Shown here in pieces: positions 36,074 to 47,462 of a stretch of 64,000 nt of DNA (position 1 is the stretch's first letter; each line of letters starts with the position of its first letter). The translations under genes were made by a program, and so were the position numbers. Location: assembly GCA_020466095.1 (NCBI GenBank), contig CM035807.1:106554727-106618726 (forward strand). Reading direction: 5' to 3'. Under the pieces are notes generated by a model, which was not told the DNA's origin, did no database searches, and saw only the letters and a list, made by a program, of their open reading frames with translations. Source of the DNA: Chlorops oryzae. Taxonomy: Eukaryota; Arthropoda; Insecta; Diptera; Chloropidae.

Positions 36074-36074
36074 T
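36020..36074 (+). repeat. (CAGA)n tract inside family A element
   Basis: About 13 uninterrupted GACA units, the microsatellite typical of DINE-1-like elements, just 5' of the ATGGCTAGATCGATT motif. Confidence 0.9.
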
Positions 36075-36323
36075 GGCTAGATCGATTCCTCTTGTCACCC
36101 TGATCAAGAATATATATATATGTCTATATCTACCGCGACTCCTTTGGTATGTTACATACACCGTGCCAAACTTAATATACCCTTTCCTTCGGAAAAGGTA
36201 TAAAAATAAGTTTTATCTTCTGAGTAAAAAATAAAACTCGAAAATGAATTTTTATTTTTTGATCGAAAAATAAAACTCTAAGAACAACACTCAAATACAA
36301 ATTTTTAAAATATAATTTATTTT

Positions 36324-39007
36324 ATATTGATTTTTAAAATTCAAACTTCAAAAATAATTATTATTTTGAGTCCCTGACTGACACTGACATTGGACACAAA
36401 GGGTTAAATGGGGAAACTCTTTTGTTGAACAAAAAAAAAAAATAATTCTAATTACTAGTTAATTGAAATTAACAAGAATGCACTGATATAAACCCAATGG
36501 CCACTTATATCCAAGCTATGTTAATGAAGACATTTTCATAAAGAGAGCGAGAAAAAAACTTCATAATTCGATTAGAAAATTCCGCACTTTAGCACATGCT
36601 TTAGCCTGTCTTCCTCTCGTGCATTAATTAATTAAAATATGCAATGTTGATTTAGCGCTTTCCCGACTCATAAAAGTGAAGTGCTTCTGGGAGCTTTGGT
36701 GCCGCATTCACGTTACTTGTGCGGTGGTTAAAACAAACCCGCTAGCTCGCTCACATACACACACACGCACGCACACATTTTGCCGGCTTTCATACAAAAA
36801 TACACCGAATTTTGAGGCAATATTTGCATTTGGGCTCGAAATGAAATTCTCGCGCACTGGTTGGTTAGCTGGCGTAGCTTTTTGATGTAGTTCTATTTAC
36901 ATTTGCATGGAATTTTGCGAAATTTTTCCAAAGGCTTACTGTTTGTATGTATGTGTGTATGCGCTCGGTGCAAAGTAAACATTCAAGCTTCAAAAGTTTC
37001 CTTTCATTAGTTTAGTTTTTTGATTTTTTAAATTTATTTTTTATTTGTATGCATTTCCACACGCTAAATTTAGAATGCATGAAATACTTTATTCAAATGA
37101 GAATATGCTTGGACAGTCAAACTCCTTTTTTTTTTTGGTTTTTTCTAAGCTAATTACTAGGAATTCCGATTGGTTCTATTGCAGTTGAAAAACAAAAGAG
37201 CGTAATATTATGGATGGATCGCCTTTTCAAATGAATTTCATGTATTTTTTTTTATTGAAAAATTGCCCTGCATTATTGGAAAATGATTCGAATAAAATTT
37301 TATTTGCATGAATTGTTGTGAAAACACATTTATTTATGGTATTTAATCGTAAATATTTATGTTTTTCTATTGGGGATGTGAAAACACAGCAAGCAACATG
37401 TTTCTGCTTGATGTATCCAGTATTTGGAGCGGTGTATATTTTGTCCCAGAGTGATTCTTCTTATTAGAAACATATTTGAAGAACTTCGAAAGTTTGAATT
37501 TTTTCATGCCAGTTCAATTCAATTTGCTATATTTGAGTTTTTCAAAAATTTTCATATAAAATTAATAAAACTGGCTTAAACTTTCGTGAAGACTATCATT
37601 TGAAAGTTTAAACCTTCTAAAATGTTTAAGCTAGGTTGAAGGCTATTTATGAGCCTTTAAGCGAGTAGAAGATGAAGTCTATATACAGCGTAATCCCTCT
37701 TAAACGGACATCTATAGGACCGAAAAAATGTCCGCAGAGGTGACAGCTTAAGAGGAAATTATTTGGGAATCAGGAGGACTAAAGCATTCCCAAAAAGTGT
37801 CCGTTTAAGAGGAGTGTCCGGAAGGAGAGAATAGACAAATTTAATTTAAAATAATAATCATTTGTATATTCCTTAATATTCTCGGGTTGAAAAAGGAATA
37901 CCTAAACGATCAATAAATTGATTAGAAAATAATTCAGTTATCTCGTCTCGCCTGAGAAATGTCATCATCTTTGGGATTTACTCGCTCCAATTTCCTCCTC
38001 TATAAATCAATAATACTGAGCTCAGCGACTGCATTAGGATTACGTTAAACATTTTCAATTTGACAAGCATCAACATCAGCCGCTTGGTGGAAAAGCCTTC
38101 CGAGAAGCTCCTTTTCATGTAGTGTGTCTTATCATAACATATATCGACGTTGGGAACGGCTTTAACGCGTACCATTTCATGCCCAATTTACCCATTTCCG
38201 CTCTGCTTTCATTCAATTCTCAGAGACACTCGATTTGGGTTTGCTTGTGCCTAAATATGAAAACGCGGTCCTGGCCCAGGAACAGGCACCGGCATAGACA
38301 CACACACACACGAATTGAATTGATTTTCCTGTTTTTCATTTTATTTTTATTTTGTAGTATTTTTGAATTTTTTATTTTTCTTTTCAATGCTCCAATTCCA
38401 CTTCCACAGCTCGTTCGAACACCTTCACACTGTGTGTGCATGCGATGCCTCTTTAGTGCTCTTAATTTATTCGCATTAAAAATTAGATCAGCGCCAAATC
38501 TAATAGGCCAAGTGTGCTCCACGAGATGCGATGCCGCCGCAGACTCCTCCGATACGAATGGATGGATGCCTTCGTGTATGCGAATCTGTGCGAATCTGCT
38601 GAATCGAATGTGTGAGCTGAATATTGTCGTTGCCTAGATGTGTGGTGGATCCCTTAGAATATCATGTTGGGTTGCAGTGGGAGGGGATTTCCTTTTAAAA
38701 AATTCATGAATCAATTTCAGCGAGTACCACCACCACCACCACCACCAGCACCATCAGGCTTATTTTCACAGATGATGCTATTTGCACGAAATTGCTCATT
38801 TAGCCTACAAATAAGATTGTGTCGAATGCGTTGTTGGGGCTGCGGGTGGGTCGGGATGCCATTTCTCAGATTTATTGATTTTAATAAGCGCGTAATTGTG
38901 TCTTAAAGTGAAATGACATTTCGATTGCGTTCTTAATATGTACCTAGTACAGACGGAAGTAGATATGTAGCAAAGAAATTATTTCGAATTTTTAGACGTT
39001 TGAAGGC
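36324..39007. other. No gene seen
   Basis: A+T-rich DNA with a CA run at about 36754-36775, an ACC run at 38727-38750 and A/T runs. The 171-codon frame at 38122-38637 has no recognisable domain and crosses a CA repeat. A decayed transposon end lies at 37682-37820. Confidence 0.45.
37682..37820. mobile_element. pogo/Tigger-like terminal remnant
   Basis: TACAGCGTAATCCCTCTTAA then ACGGACATC, followed by inverted and direct copies of GTCCG and GTCCGTTTAAGAGGAGTGTC. The plan (TA, CAG, C-T-C-T-x-A-A, CGGACA) matches the remnant at 13008. Only one end is present. Confidence 0.4.
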
Positions 39008-40280
39008 CGTTTTTAGAGCGGTTTTTGTGATTGCCATAGTAGATCCTAGTACTGGAGGTACCCCTAAAAATGGTTCGATTGGGTCCATTCTAGAACTTGA
39101 TCTACTCATCCCTTTGAATACGCATTTACAAATTTCGTAAGGATAGCTTAACTCCTATGATAAGAAAACTGTATACAAACAAACACACAGACAGACGGAA
39201 AAATAGACAGATAGACAGACCGAAAAATAGAAAGATAGATAAGATAGAAAGATAGAAAGATATAAAGATAGAAAGATAAAAAGATAGAAAGATAGAAAGA
39301 TAGAAAGATAGAAAGATAGAAAGATAGAAAGATAGAAAGATAGAAAGATAGAAAGATAGAAAGATAGAAAGATAGAAAGATAGAAAGATAGAAAGATAGA
39401 AAGATAGAAAGATAGAAAGATAGAAAGATAGAAAGATAGAAAGATAGAAAGATAGAAAGATAGAAAGATAGAAAGATAGAAAGATAGAAAGATAGAAAGA
39501 TAGAAAGATAGAAAGATAGAAAGATAGAAAGATAGAAAGATAGAAAGATAGAAAGATAGAAAGATAGAAAGATAGAAAGATAGAAAGATAGAAAGATAGA
39601 AAGATAGAAAGATAGAAAGATAGAAAGGTAGAAAGATAGAAAGATAGAAAGATAGAAAGATAGAAAGAGAGAAAGATAGAAAGATAGAAAGATAGAAAGA
39701 CAGAAAGATAGAAAGATAGAAAGATAGAAAGATAGAAAGATAGAAAGATAGAAAGATAGAAAGATAGAAAGATAGAAAGATAGAAAGATAGAAAGATAGA
39801 AAGATAGAAAGATAGAAAGATAGAAAGATAGAAAGATAGAAAGATAGAAAGATAGAAAGATAGAAAGATAGAAAGATAGAAAGATAGAAAGATAGAAAGA
39901 TAGAAAGATAGAAAGATAGAAAGATAGAAAGATAGAAAGATAGAAAGATAGAAAGATAGAAAGATAGAAAGATAGAAAGATAGAAAGATAGAAAGATAGA
40001 AAGATAGAAAGATAGAAAGATAGAAAGATAGAAAGATAGAAAGATAGAAAGATAGAAAGATAGAAAGATAGAAAGATAGAAAGACAGAAAGACAGAAAGA
40101 CAGAAAGATAGAAAGATAGAACGATAGAAAGATAGAAAGATAGAAATATAGAAATATAGAAAGATAGAGATTGACAGATATATAGGCATACAGACGGACT
40201 TGGCTAGGTTGATTGAATCTCCTGGTGACGCTGATGATCAATTTCTATATATATTTTGTGCGGTCTATTTCGATAGTCAA
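39008..40280 (+). mobile_element. Helentron-like family B, truncated copy with expanded microsatellite
   Basis: Homology to the other family B copies runs from about TTTTTAGAGCGGTTTTTGTG through TAGTACTGGAGGTACCCC to the ACAGACAGACGG tract, resumes with GAATCTCCTGGTGACGCTGA and ends at GGTCTATTTCGAT. The 5' third and the 3' hairpin are missing. Between these parts the CAGA tract has been replaced by about 0.9 kb of GATAGAAA repeats. Confidence 0.8.
39225..40165 (+). repeat. (GATAGAAA)n octanucleotide array, about 113 units
   Basis: An almost uniform 8-bp repeat with very few variants, such as GGTAGAAA near 39627, GAGAGAAA near 39667 and GACAGAAA near 39700 and 40083-40105. In minus frames it reads as repeated FLSFYLSI, so open frames of 371 and 344 codons here are artefacts. 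Confidence 0.95.
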
Positions 40281-40739
40281 ATCCAATTTCAATGAAAAAG
40301 ACAAATTAGATAAAATTCATTGCTTTTTAATCAAAATCCTTTTAAAATTGAATAAAGTCCTATTCAATATTGACTAGCACAGCACTAGTTCAAATTCCTA
40401 CAGGGATAAAACAAAACGAATACGCTACAAAATATTTAGATTTTTAATTCAAAGCAAATTAATATAAATGCGGTATACTTTTAGGGTAAATAATTCAATT
40501 TTATATGCGGTATACTTTCGGGAGACATTCTTCAATAGGAAAAGCTTAGTTACACGGAGGCCCGAGCTGTCAAACCCATGTTATAAGAACTGCCTTATCT
40601 GCAGTACTGCTTAATCGACGGCTTGTGCTACTTGCGCCATCTGCCGCCAAAGTAAGTCGACGAGTTGGGTTTCGTCACACAGAGTATTTCTCCTGAAAGT
40701 ATAGCGCATATATTTTAGTTTACTTACTAAGTCAATGAG

Positions 40740-40977
40740 CAGGGCTCGGATTTTGTTGACTTTTATAAATTTAAAGCATACTTAATGGAGTAAAATTTTG
40801 TTCTACTCACTTCAAATCTATTTCTAGCGTCAATCTAATTTTTTTTGAAATTATAAAAAGGGTTTGAAGTTCAATTTCGCTAAACTTATTCACAAAATAA
40901 TAGAAAGAAAAATTTTTGCCCCATAAAGTATGCTTTAAATTTATAAAAGTCAACAACATCCGAGCCCTGCTGATGAA
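40740..40977. mobile_element. MITE copy 2 of the CAGGGCTCGGAT family
   Basis: Ends CAGGGCTCGGATTTTGTTGA and the inverse ATCCGAGCCCTG are followed inward by CTTTTATAAATTTAAAGCAT and its inverse. It is about 238 bp, the cleanest copy of the three. A target duplication is not convincing (TGA on each side at best). Confidence 0.8.
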
Positions 40978-43900
40978 CTTTTAATGACGAGCCCTCATTA
41001 TTAAATTATAAACAATATCTTAACAAAATATCGCTCGTTCTTCTTCTGCAAGACCTTATCCCCATCGATGATACTGCAGCTTCCCATACGCAGGCAATAA
41101 ATCGAGAATAAACTAAACAATTGCAATCAGACGCTGAGTAAGCGAAAGGACCAACACGGAAGCCATTTTATTTGCCGCATTTAAGAAGCTGATGAATGGC
41201 AAATGCAATTTTCGGTCCCTTCATCGCTGCACCATCGTTGGACCATTCAAATCGAATGCAATCCGAAAATGAAATGAACGCCTTGCGTGGGAATAGCTTT
41301 GCATGTTGCAATTTGCTTGCTCAAAATTTACTATGAAAAAAAAATCGTAGTTCGTGGGAGTTACATACGTAAGCCGCCCGAGAAGCTGCAGCAGCAGCAA
41401 CGCCTTTATCTTTTATCCAATCCTTTTTTTTTTTTTTTTTTTGCTTTTTCACTAAATGAAGTGCTCATTGCTTGCGTGCACTTTCAAGGATATCATTGCA
41501 TGCCTTCGCGCTGAACATATGGTTTCGGCACGCCTGGCGGTGTGTGGCGGGCTCTTCAACATCGCATTTGTATTTGCGATGCCACTTGAACGCAAATGGC
41601 GTATAAAGTTCTGGAAAGTCCTTGCTCGGAACGTATTTTTTATTAAGGAATAAATATTTTTCCTTGTGAAAATCTGTTGAAGAAAATAAGAAAGTCGTGA
41701 AAAATTTATTTGCCACACCATGCCGTGCTGAGTGAGAGCGTGTGCACGAAGGTCCTTTCAAGTGTATTTATATCATTACCGGCTCCGCTCTTTGAAATAA
41801 ATACCTTTCGTTTTTCATATGAAATAAAAGAGCCACTTGGAAAATATCCTTGAGTAGTAGGAGGTGCCACAGAATATTAAGGAGATAATGAAAAAAAATG
41901 AAAAATTTAAGCTGAAAGCTAAGAATGTCTTGAGAATTGCTACAATGCTTTAATAGAGAGAATAAGAATATTGAAAAGGATATGAGGAAGTGATAAAAAT
42001 GCATATATTAAGGAGGAAATGAAGGACATCAAATGAGTTGAAATGAGCTGATAAAAGTAAAAACGGGAATGTCATTATTTGATATTTCTATAGATCAAGT
42101 CATTGCTTCCTGCCATTGTAACAGTGATGTACAAAAGTATTCAAGCATTTTTTAACCTTCTCAAAAGGCTTATCGGGTCGGCTTTGAACTGAATTCTTAG
42201 AGCATTGTCAAATACCCTTTAGAAGGGTACTCAATTTTTTAACTTAAAAACGAATCTATTTAGACGACTGGCAACAAACTGTTCAATTTGTTCCAGCACT
42301 TGTGAGCTCTACTTTGGTTGACATGAGAGAAAACCAAACCAAAAAAACGGAAATTTAAATGGAAAAATATTACCAGGATAAGGAAACTGTTGAAGGTGGT
42401 ATTATTTATGTTTTTTTTTTTTTTCTTTTTTCTGTAGTTACAATTGAGTCTGTGGGCTCACTTTCCACTTAAAAACGTAACCAAGTTTCTTACTCTCTGG
42501 CATCTTCAGCGTCTGCTGTCGTTTGACGAAGTAAAGGAAGACCAAGAAGAGGAAGCAGGATAAGAGTTTCACTTCACATATGACCCCCGCACCCTATTAG
42601 ACATAGCAAGAGGAACACAACAAGCTTGAGTATGTTGTCGGCTTACGTTTTGCCTATTTAGTGCGCTCGACTACACTTGATAAATGTCTTTTATTTAAGC
42701 TCATCTGTTCATTTGCCATGCATCTCTCTGTGTGTGTGTGTGTGTGTGTGCTTGTGTATCGTTGAGTGGCTTTGTGTGGGTGTACAGTTAGCATTTCGGC
42801 AAAGAATGAATATGCAGCCGTGTAGAAAGAGAAAACGTGCCGGCTTGGAGCTTTTCTTTGAAACCGCAAAATGCGAGAAAACTTCTTCAACATGTTCGCT
42901 GTCAGATGCGGACATTTTAAGGGTGCTAATAGACACAACAGTATCAAAAATGTGTAAGGAACATTATTTATGGGCCTTACTGTAGTTCATAGGGAAGACC
43001 ATCATTTGGACAAGGTCTTGAATTATGATTTCATCTTCCATCTATGTAGGTACATATGTATCTATGAGTGTGGGTCTGAGTCCTAATGTGACTTGATAAC
43101 TGCTCTGTGCTCACTAGATATGCACATACATACAAATGTATGTTTGTGAAGTTCGTCATCACCGAGACCGAATGACAATTGTTTTCATATCCTTTTGGAC
43201 TGGACGATTTCGTAGTGGGTGGGGAGCAGAAAATTATGACGATAATTCAACTGTGTTTGCCTTCATGTTGATTTGTGTTGCTATTAATAAAATCAATTTA
43301 GGATTTTAAGTGACGCCATTAATCAAGGCAAATGAAGGTTTGAACGAAAGTGTAGGGAAATGATCTCGATGATTTATGAATGTCAAAAGAGGACCCTTGG
43401 AGACCAGGACTGTAACTTAATTTCTATTAAATTTTAAAGCCATTTTATTTATTTTACTTTTTTTTTTATCAAGCGAACTTCTGTTAAGGCCACTTTAGAA
43501 TTAATTGAATCGCACTGAGAGAGGTAATCAGTCACATGTGCTCTGTTGCTGCTAACGTGATTTGTGAGAAAAGTTCACCATATCGGAATCTTAACTAGAA
43601 AAAGTAATTTTTCTTCTTGTCGTCCTTAAATAAAAAAAAAATAAAAATAAAAATAAAAACCTTCATTTCGCACGCTTTTGAAGAAGTTATAAATTATTTG
43701 ACTTCAATATGTGTTCACTTTTCCATTGGATCGAACGATCGAACGAACGAACATATGCGAAACAACAAATTATATTTGGAAAAGAAGTCGTCCAAGAGCA
43801 GCGCCCGACCATGTACGTACACCTACCCACAATGAAATATTTCCCATATCGATAATGAAGCAAGATTTTTCATGTGCTTTGGGTGTCGTCAACTAACTCA

Positions 43901-45307
43901 CTAAGCTTTAGCAATTCACACCAGCTGTGACCTTTGACGAACGAGTATAAGGGGGAAAATTTTTTTGGGAAATTTTTTTCGGATTGGAAAAGTTTTTTTC
44001 TTTTCATTGCTTTCAATTCCAAATCACGTAATCGCTTTAGTTTGTTAGTCCTGTGCGGGTGACTGTCTGAATGTTTGTTCGTTTACCCGTTTGTCTGTCT
44101 GTCTGTTTGTCTGTATAGCAACCCGGCTATCCTTCTGCGTTGCGCTTTGTCAATGTCGATTTCGCTTCGAAACTTTATTTTCGACCATCAAAGACGCCAT
44201 ATTTCATGCCATTCGTTTGCGATTTTTTTTTTTGCTTTTTTTGTCTTGCTCCTCGCTTTTAAAGGCCTCAATACACACTTCTCCTCTTGAAAAGTCGAGT
44301 ATCGTGGCCGAACAACAACAGCTGTGCTTGGCTTTTTTCCGACAAGTATAACTGAAATTACTTCCTCGCTAAGGGAAAAACGTGCTTACAACTTTTGCAT
44401 CCTACGTTCAACTTCTCGTTCAACATCGCTTGACTTATCGTTTGTCAATTTGCTTTCTTTTTTATTATATCTTTTCTTCATTTGATTTTTTGTTGTTCTC
44501 GTTTTGCTATTCACTTGTGCAATTCCTACAATTGCCGCGACTTTGTTGTTATTGAGGAAAAGTGGAAAATCACTTTTCGAATCCTCGATATTTGTGCGAA
44601 ATTATTTCGCAATCAGTGTATTAGGCATTGCGCGCGCCCGAGACTCTAAATTTCAGTCTTCAATATGGTTGAGATATGAATGGAGAGATGAGGAAAGCAA
44701 AAAAAAAGTGTAGACGTGCCGCTGTAACTGACACGTCGCGACTTCCGAAGTTAACAGTCCGTGCCAGAGCGCCTAGAAATGTAATACAAAACCAATAACT
44801 CAAAAATTGATTCTCTGTCATTCGCGTTTTTACGACGTTTCGACGTTTCGCTGCGTGGCAGAATCGTCTGAGCTTCAAGAAATTTTCAAAAGAATTTCCA
44901 TCTTTTTCTTGGTGGGTTCAATGTCGAAGTCGTTGTGAAATCTTTGAGACGGACGAGCTGGCTGGGCTCCTAATCCATCTGGGACATGTCACACGCTGTA
45001 AATTCGCTTGCAATCGTTTTGCAATTTGTCAAGAGTTACGGTAAGGGAATCCATGGTTTTTCAGGTATCCGAAGAAGATATACGGATGTATTTACCTCGG
45101 TAGGGCAGGTTAAGGAGTAGACTTAAAACGTGACTTCAAGAAATTAATAAAATTCAATAATTAGGGGAATTCAATAATTTAGGGAATAGCAGAATCGTCT
45201 GTAAGATTATACAAATCTTACAATACTAATTTTACCAGCAGGGCTGTCATATTTATGCAGTTCTAATTACCTACTTTGCTACTTGGTACCTACTTCAAAA
45301 GGCTTAG
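40978..45307. other. No gene seen
   Basis: A+T-rich DNA with a T-run at 41425-41443, a TG run at 42729-42750, an A-run near 43626-43660 and TGTC/TTTG repeats at 44090-44115. None of the open frames shows a recognisable domain. Confidence 0.45.
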
Positions 45308-45867
45308 GTATGCTAGAAATCACTTGTCTCTATTTCTCATTCGCGCCTATCTTTATCCGTTTCTCTTTCTCTCTCTTTCTCTATATCGTTCTCTCTTTTT
45401 TTCTATCACTCTCTCTCTCTTTGTCTCTTTGTCTCTTCTTCTCTCCCTTTCTCTCTCTTTTGCTATCTATACCTATCTCTATCTTTCTCTCTTTCTTTCT
45501 CTCTTTCTTTCTCTCTTTCTTTCTCTTTATCTCTATTTATCTCTCTATTTCTCTATTTCTATTTCTCTTTCTCTATTTCTCTTTCTCTATTTCTCTTTCT
45601 CTATTTCTCTTTCTCTATTTCTCTTTCTCTATTTCTCTTTCTCTATTTCTCTTTCTCTATTTCTCTTTCTCTATTTCTCTTTCTCTATTTCTCTTTCTCT
45701 ATTTCTCTTTCTCTATTTCTCTTTCTCTATTTCTCTTTCTCTATTTCTCTTTCTCTATTTCTCTTTCTCTATTTTCTCTCTTTCTCTCTCTATTTCTCTT
45801 TCTCTCTTTCTCTCTCTTCTCTCTCTTTCTTCTCTCTTTCTCTCTCTTTCTCTCTCTCTTTATCTTC

Positions 45868-45898
<31 letters not shown>

Positions 45899-46201
45899 CT
45901 TTCTCTCTCTTTTCTCTCTCTTTCTCTCTTTTTCTCTCTCTTTCTCTCTTTTTCTCTCTCTTTCTCTCTCTTTCTCTCTCTTTCTTCTCTCTCTTCTCTC
46001 TCTTCTCTCTCTCTTTCTCTCTCTTTTCTCTTTCTCTCTCTTTCTCTCTCTTTCTCTATCTTTCTCTCTCTCTTCTCTCTCTCTTTCTCTCTACTTTCTC
46101 TCTCTTTTCTATCTCTCTCTTCTCTCTCTTTCTTTCTCTCTCTCTATTTATCTCTTTTCTCTCTTTCTCTCTCTATTTCTCTTTCTCTCTTTCTCTCACC
46201 C

Positions 46202-46232
<31 letters not shown>

Positions 46233-47462
46233 CTCTCTCAATCTTTCTCTCTCTCTCTTTCTCTCTTTTTCTCTCTCTTTCTCTCTTTTTCTCTCTCTTT
46301 CTCTCTTTTTCTCTATCTTTCTCTCTTTTTCTCTCTCTTTCTTCTCTCTATTCTATTACTCTTTTCTCTCTTTCTCTCTCTTTCTCTTTCTCTCTTTCTC
46401 TCTTCTCTCTCTCTCTCTCTTTTCTCTCTCTCATCTTTCTCTCTCTCTATCTTTCTCTCTTTTCTCTTCTTTCTCTCTTTCTCTATCTTTCTCTCTTTCT
46501 CTATCTTTCTCTCTCTTTCTATTTCTCATCTCTCTCCTCTTTTCTCATTCTCTTTTTCTCTCTTTCTCTCTTTTTCTATCTTTCTTCTCTCTTTTTCTCT
46601 CTTTTCTCTTCTCTATCTTTCTTCTCTTCTTCTCTCTCTTTCTCTCTTTCTATCTTTTTCTCTCTTTTCTCTCTCTTTTTCTCATCTTTTTCTCTCTTTC
46701 TCCTTTTTCTTTTTCTCTCTTTTCTTCTTTCTCTCTCTTTCTCTTCTTCTTCTCTCTTCTCTCTCTTTCTTCTCTTCTTCTCTCTTTCTCTCTTCTCTTT
46801 TCTCTCTCTTTTTCTTCTCTTTTCTCACTCTTTTCTCTTTTCTCTCTTTCTTCTCTTTTTCTCTCTCTTTTCTCTTTCTTCTCTCTTTCTCTCTTTCTTC
46901 TTTCTCTTTCTCTTTTTCTATCTTTTCTCTCTCTTTCTCTCTTTTTCTCTCTTTTCTCTTTCTCTCTCTTTTCTCTTTCTCTCCTTTTCTCTCTCTCTTC
47001 TCTCTCTTTCTTTTTTTCTCTTCTTCTCTTTCTCTCTCTTCTCTCTCTTTTCTCTTCTCTCTTTCTCTCCTTCTTTCTCTCTCTCTTTTCTCTTCTCTTC
47101 TTTCTCTCTCTTTCTTCTCTTCTTTCTTCTCTCTCTTTCTCTCTCTCTTTCTCTCTCTTTTCTCTCTCTTTTTCTCTCTCTTTCTCTCTCTTTCTCTCTC
47201 TTTCTCTCTCTTTTCTCTCTTTCTCTCTTTTTTTCTCTCTTTTTCTCTCTCTTTCTCTCTTTTCTCTCTCTTTTCTCTCTCTTTCTCTCTTTTCTCTCTT
47301 TTTCTCTCTTCTTTTTCTCTCTTTTTCTCTCTTTTTCTCTTTCTCTTTTTCTTCTCTCTTTTTCTCTCTTTTTCTTCTCTCTTTTTCTCTCTTTCTCTCT
47401 CTTGCTCTCTCTTGCTCTCTCTTTCTCTTTCTTTTTCTGTCTTTCTCTCCCTCTCTCCTTCA
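45308..47462 (+). repeat. 2.15-kb polypyrimidine (TCTCTTTC) tract
   Basis: The plus strand is nearly all C and T over about 2150 bp. The left part (about 45536-45775) is a regular 14-bp repeat, CTATTTCTCTTTCT; the rest is an irregular mix of TCTC, TTTCTC and TTCTC. Two plus frames of 755 and 731 codons and a minus frame of 181 codons stay open simply because pyrimidine-only or purine-only codons lack stops. Such tracts can adopt triplex (H-DNA) structure and are prone to length change. Confidence 0.95.

Larger units (their letters stand above)
34811..36206 (+). mobile_element. Helentron-like (DINE-1/HINE) family A, full-length copy
   Basis: The 5' end is ACAAGTAAAGAAGTTTACAT with the palindrome TCGGCTAAGCCGA at 34830-34842. 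Then come seven 101-bp units, a (CAGA)n tract, the conserved GACATGGCTAGATCGATTCC and CTTGTCACCCTGATCAAGAA stretch, a TATATA run, and a 3' hairpin (ATACCCTTTCC pairing with GGAAAAGGTAT). Comparison with the intact opposite arm of its host element shows no target duplication: ATCTA and AAAATAAG are adjacent in the empty arm. That is the mode of Helitron/Helentron elements, and the target reads T|T on minus. It encodes no protein. Confidence 0.88.
33838..36323. mobile_element. Inverted-repeat element interrupted by a Helentron-like insertion
   Basis: The left arm begins near TATATTTTAAAAATT and carries TTTTTACTCAGAAGATAAAA. The right arm has the inverse, TTTTATCTTCTGAGTAAAAA. The right arm is split: 34774-34810 belongs to it, then comes the family A insertion, then 36207-36323. 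The element without its insert would be about 1.1 kb. The core holds the GAGGCGCAGCCGAG hairpin and a 52-bp tandem duplication. No coding frame and no clear target duplication. Confidence 0.65.

Noticed and set aside
38122..38637. 171-codon plus frame as a protein gene
   Set aside because: Includes a His/Thr run from a CA repeat and shows no family motif; codon use looks like A+T-rich background.
39126..40241. Minus frames of 371 and 344 codons repeating FLSFYLSI
   Set aside because: Pure translation of the GATAGAAA microsatellite; two frames are open at once and there is no non-repeat coding sequence.
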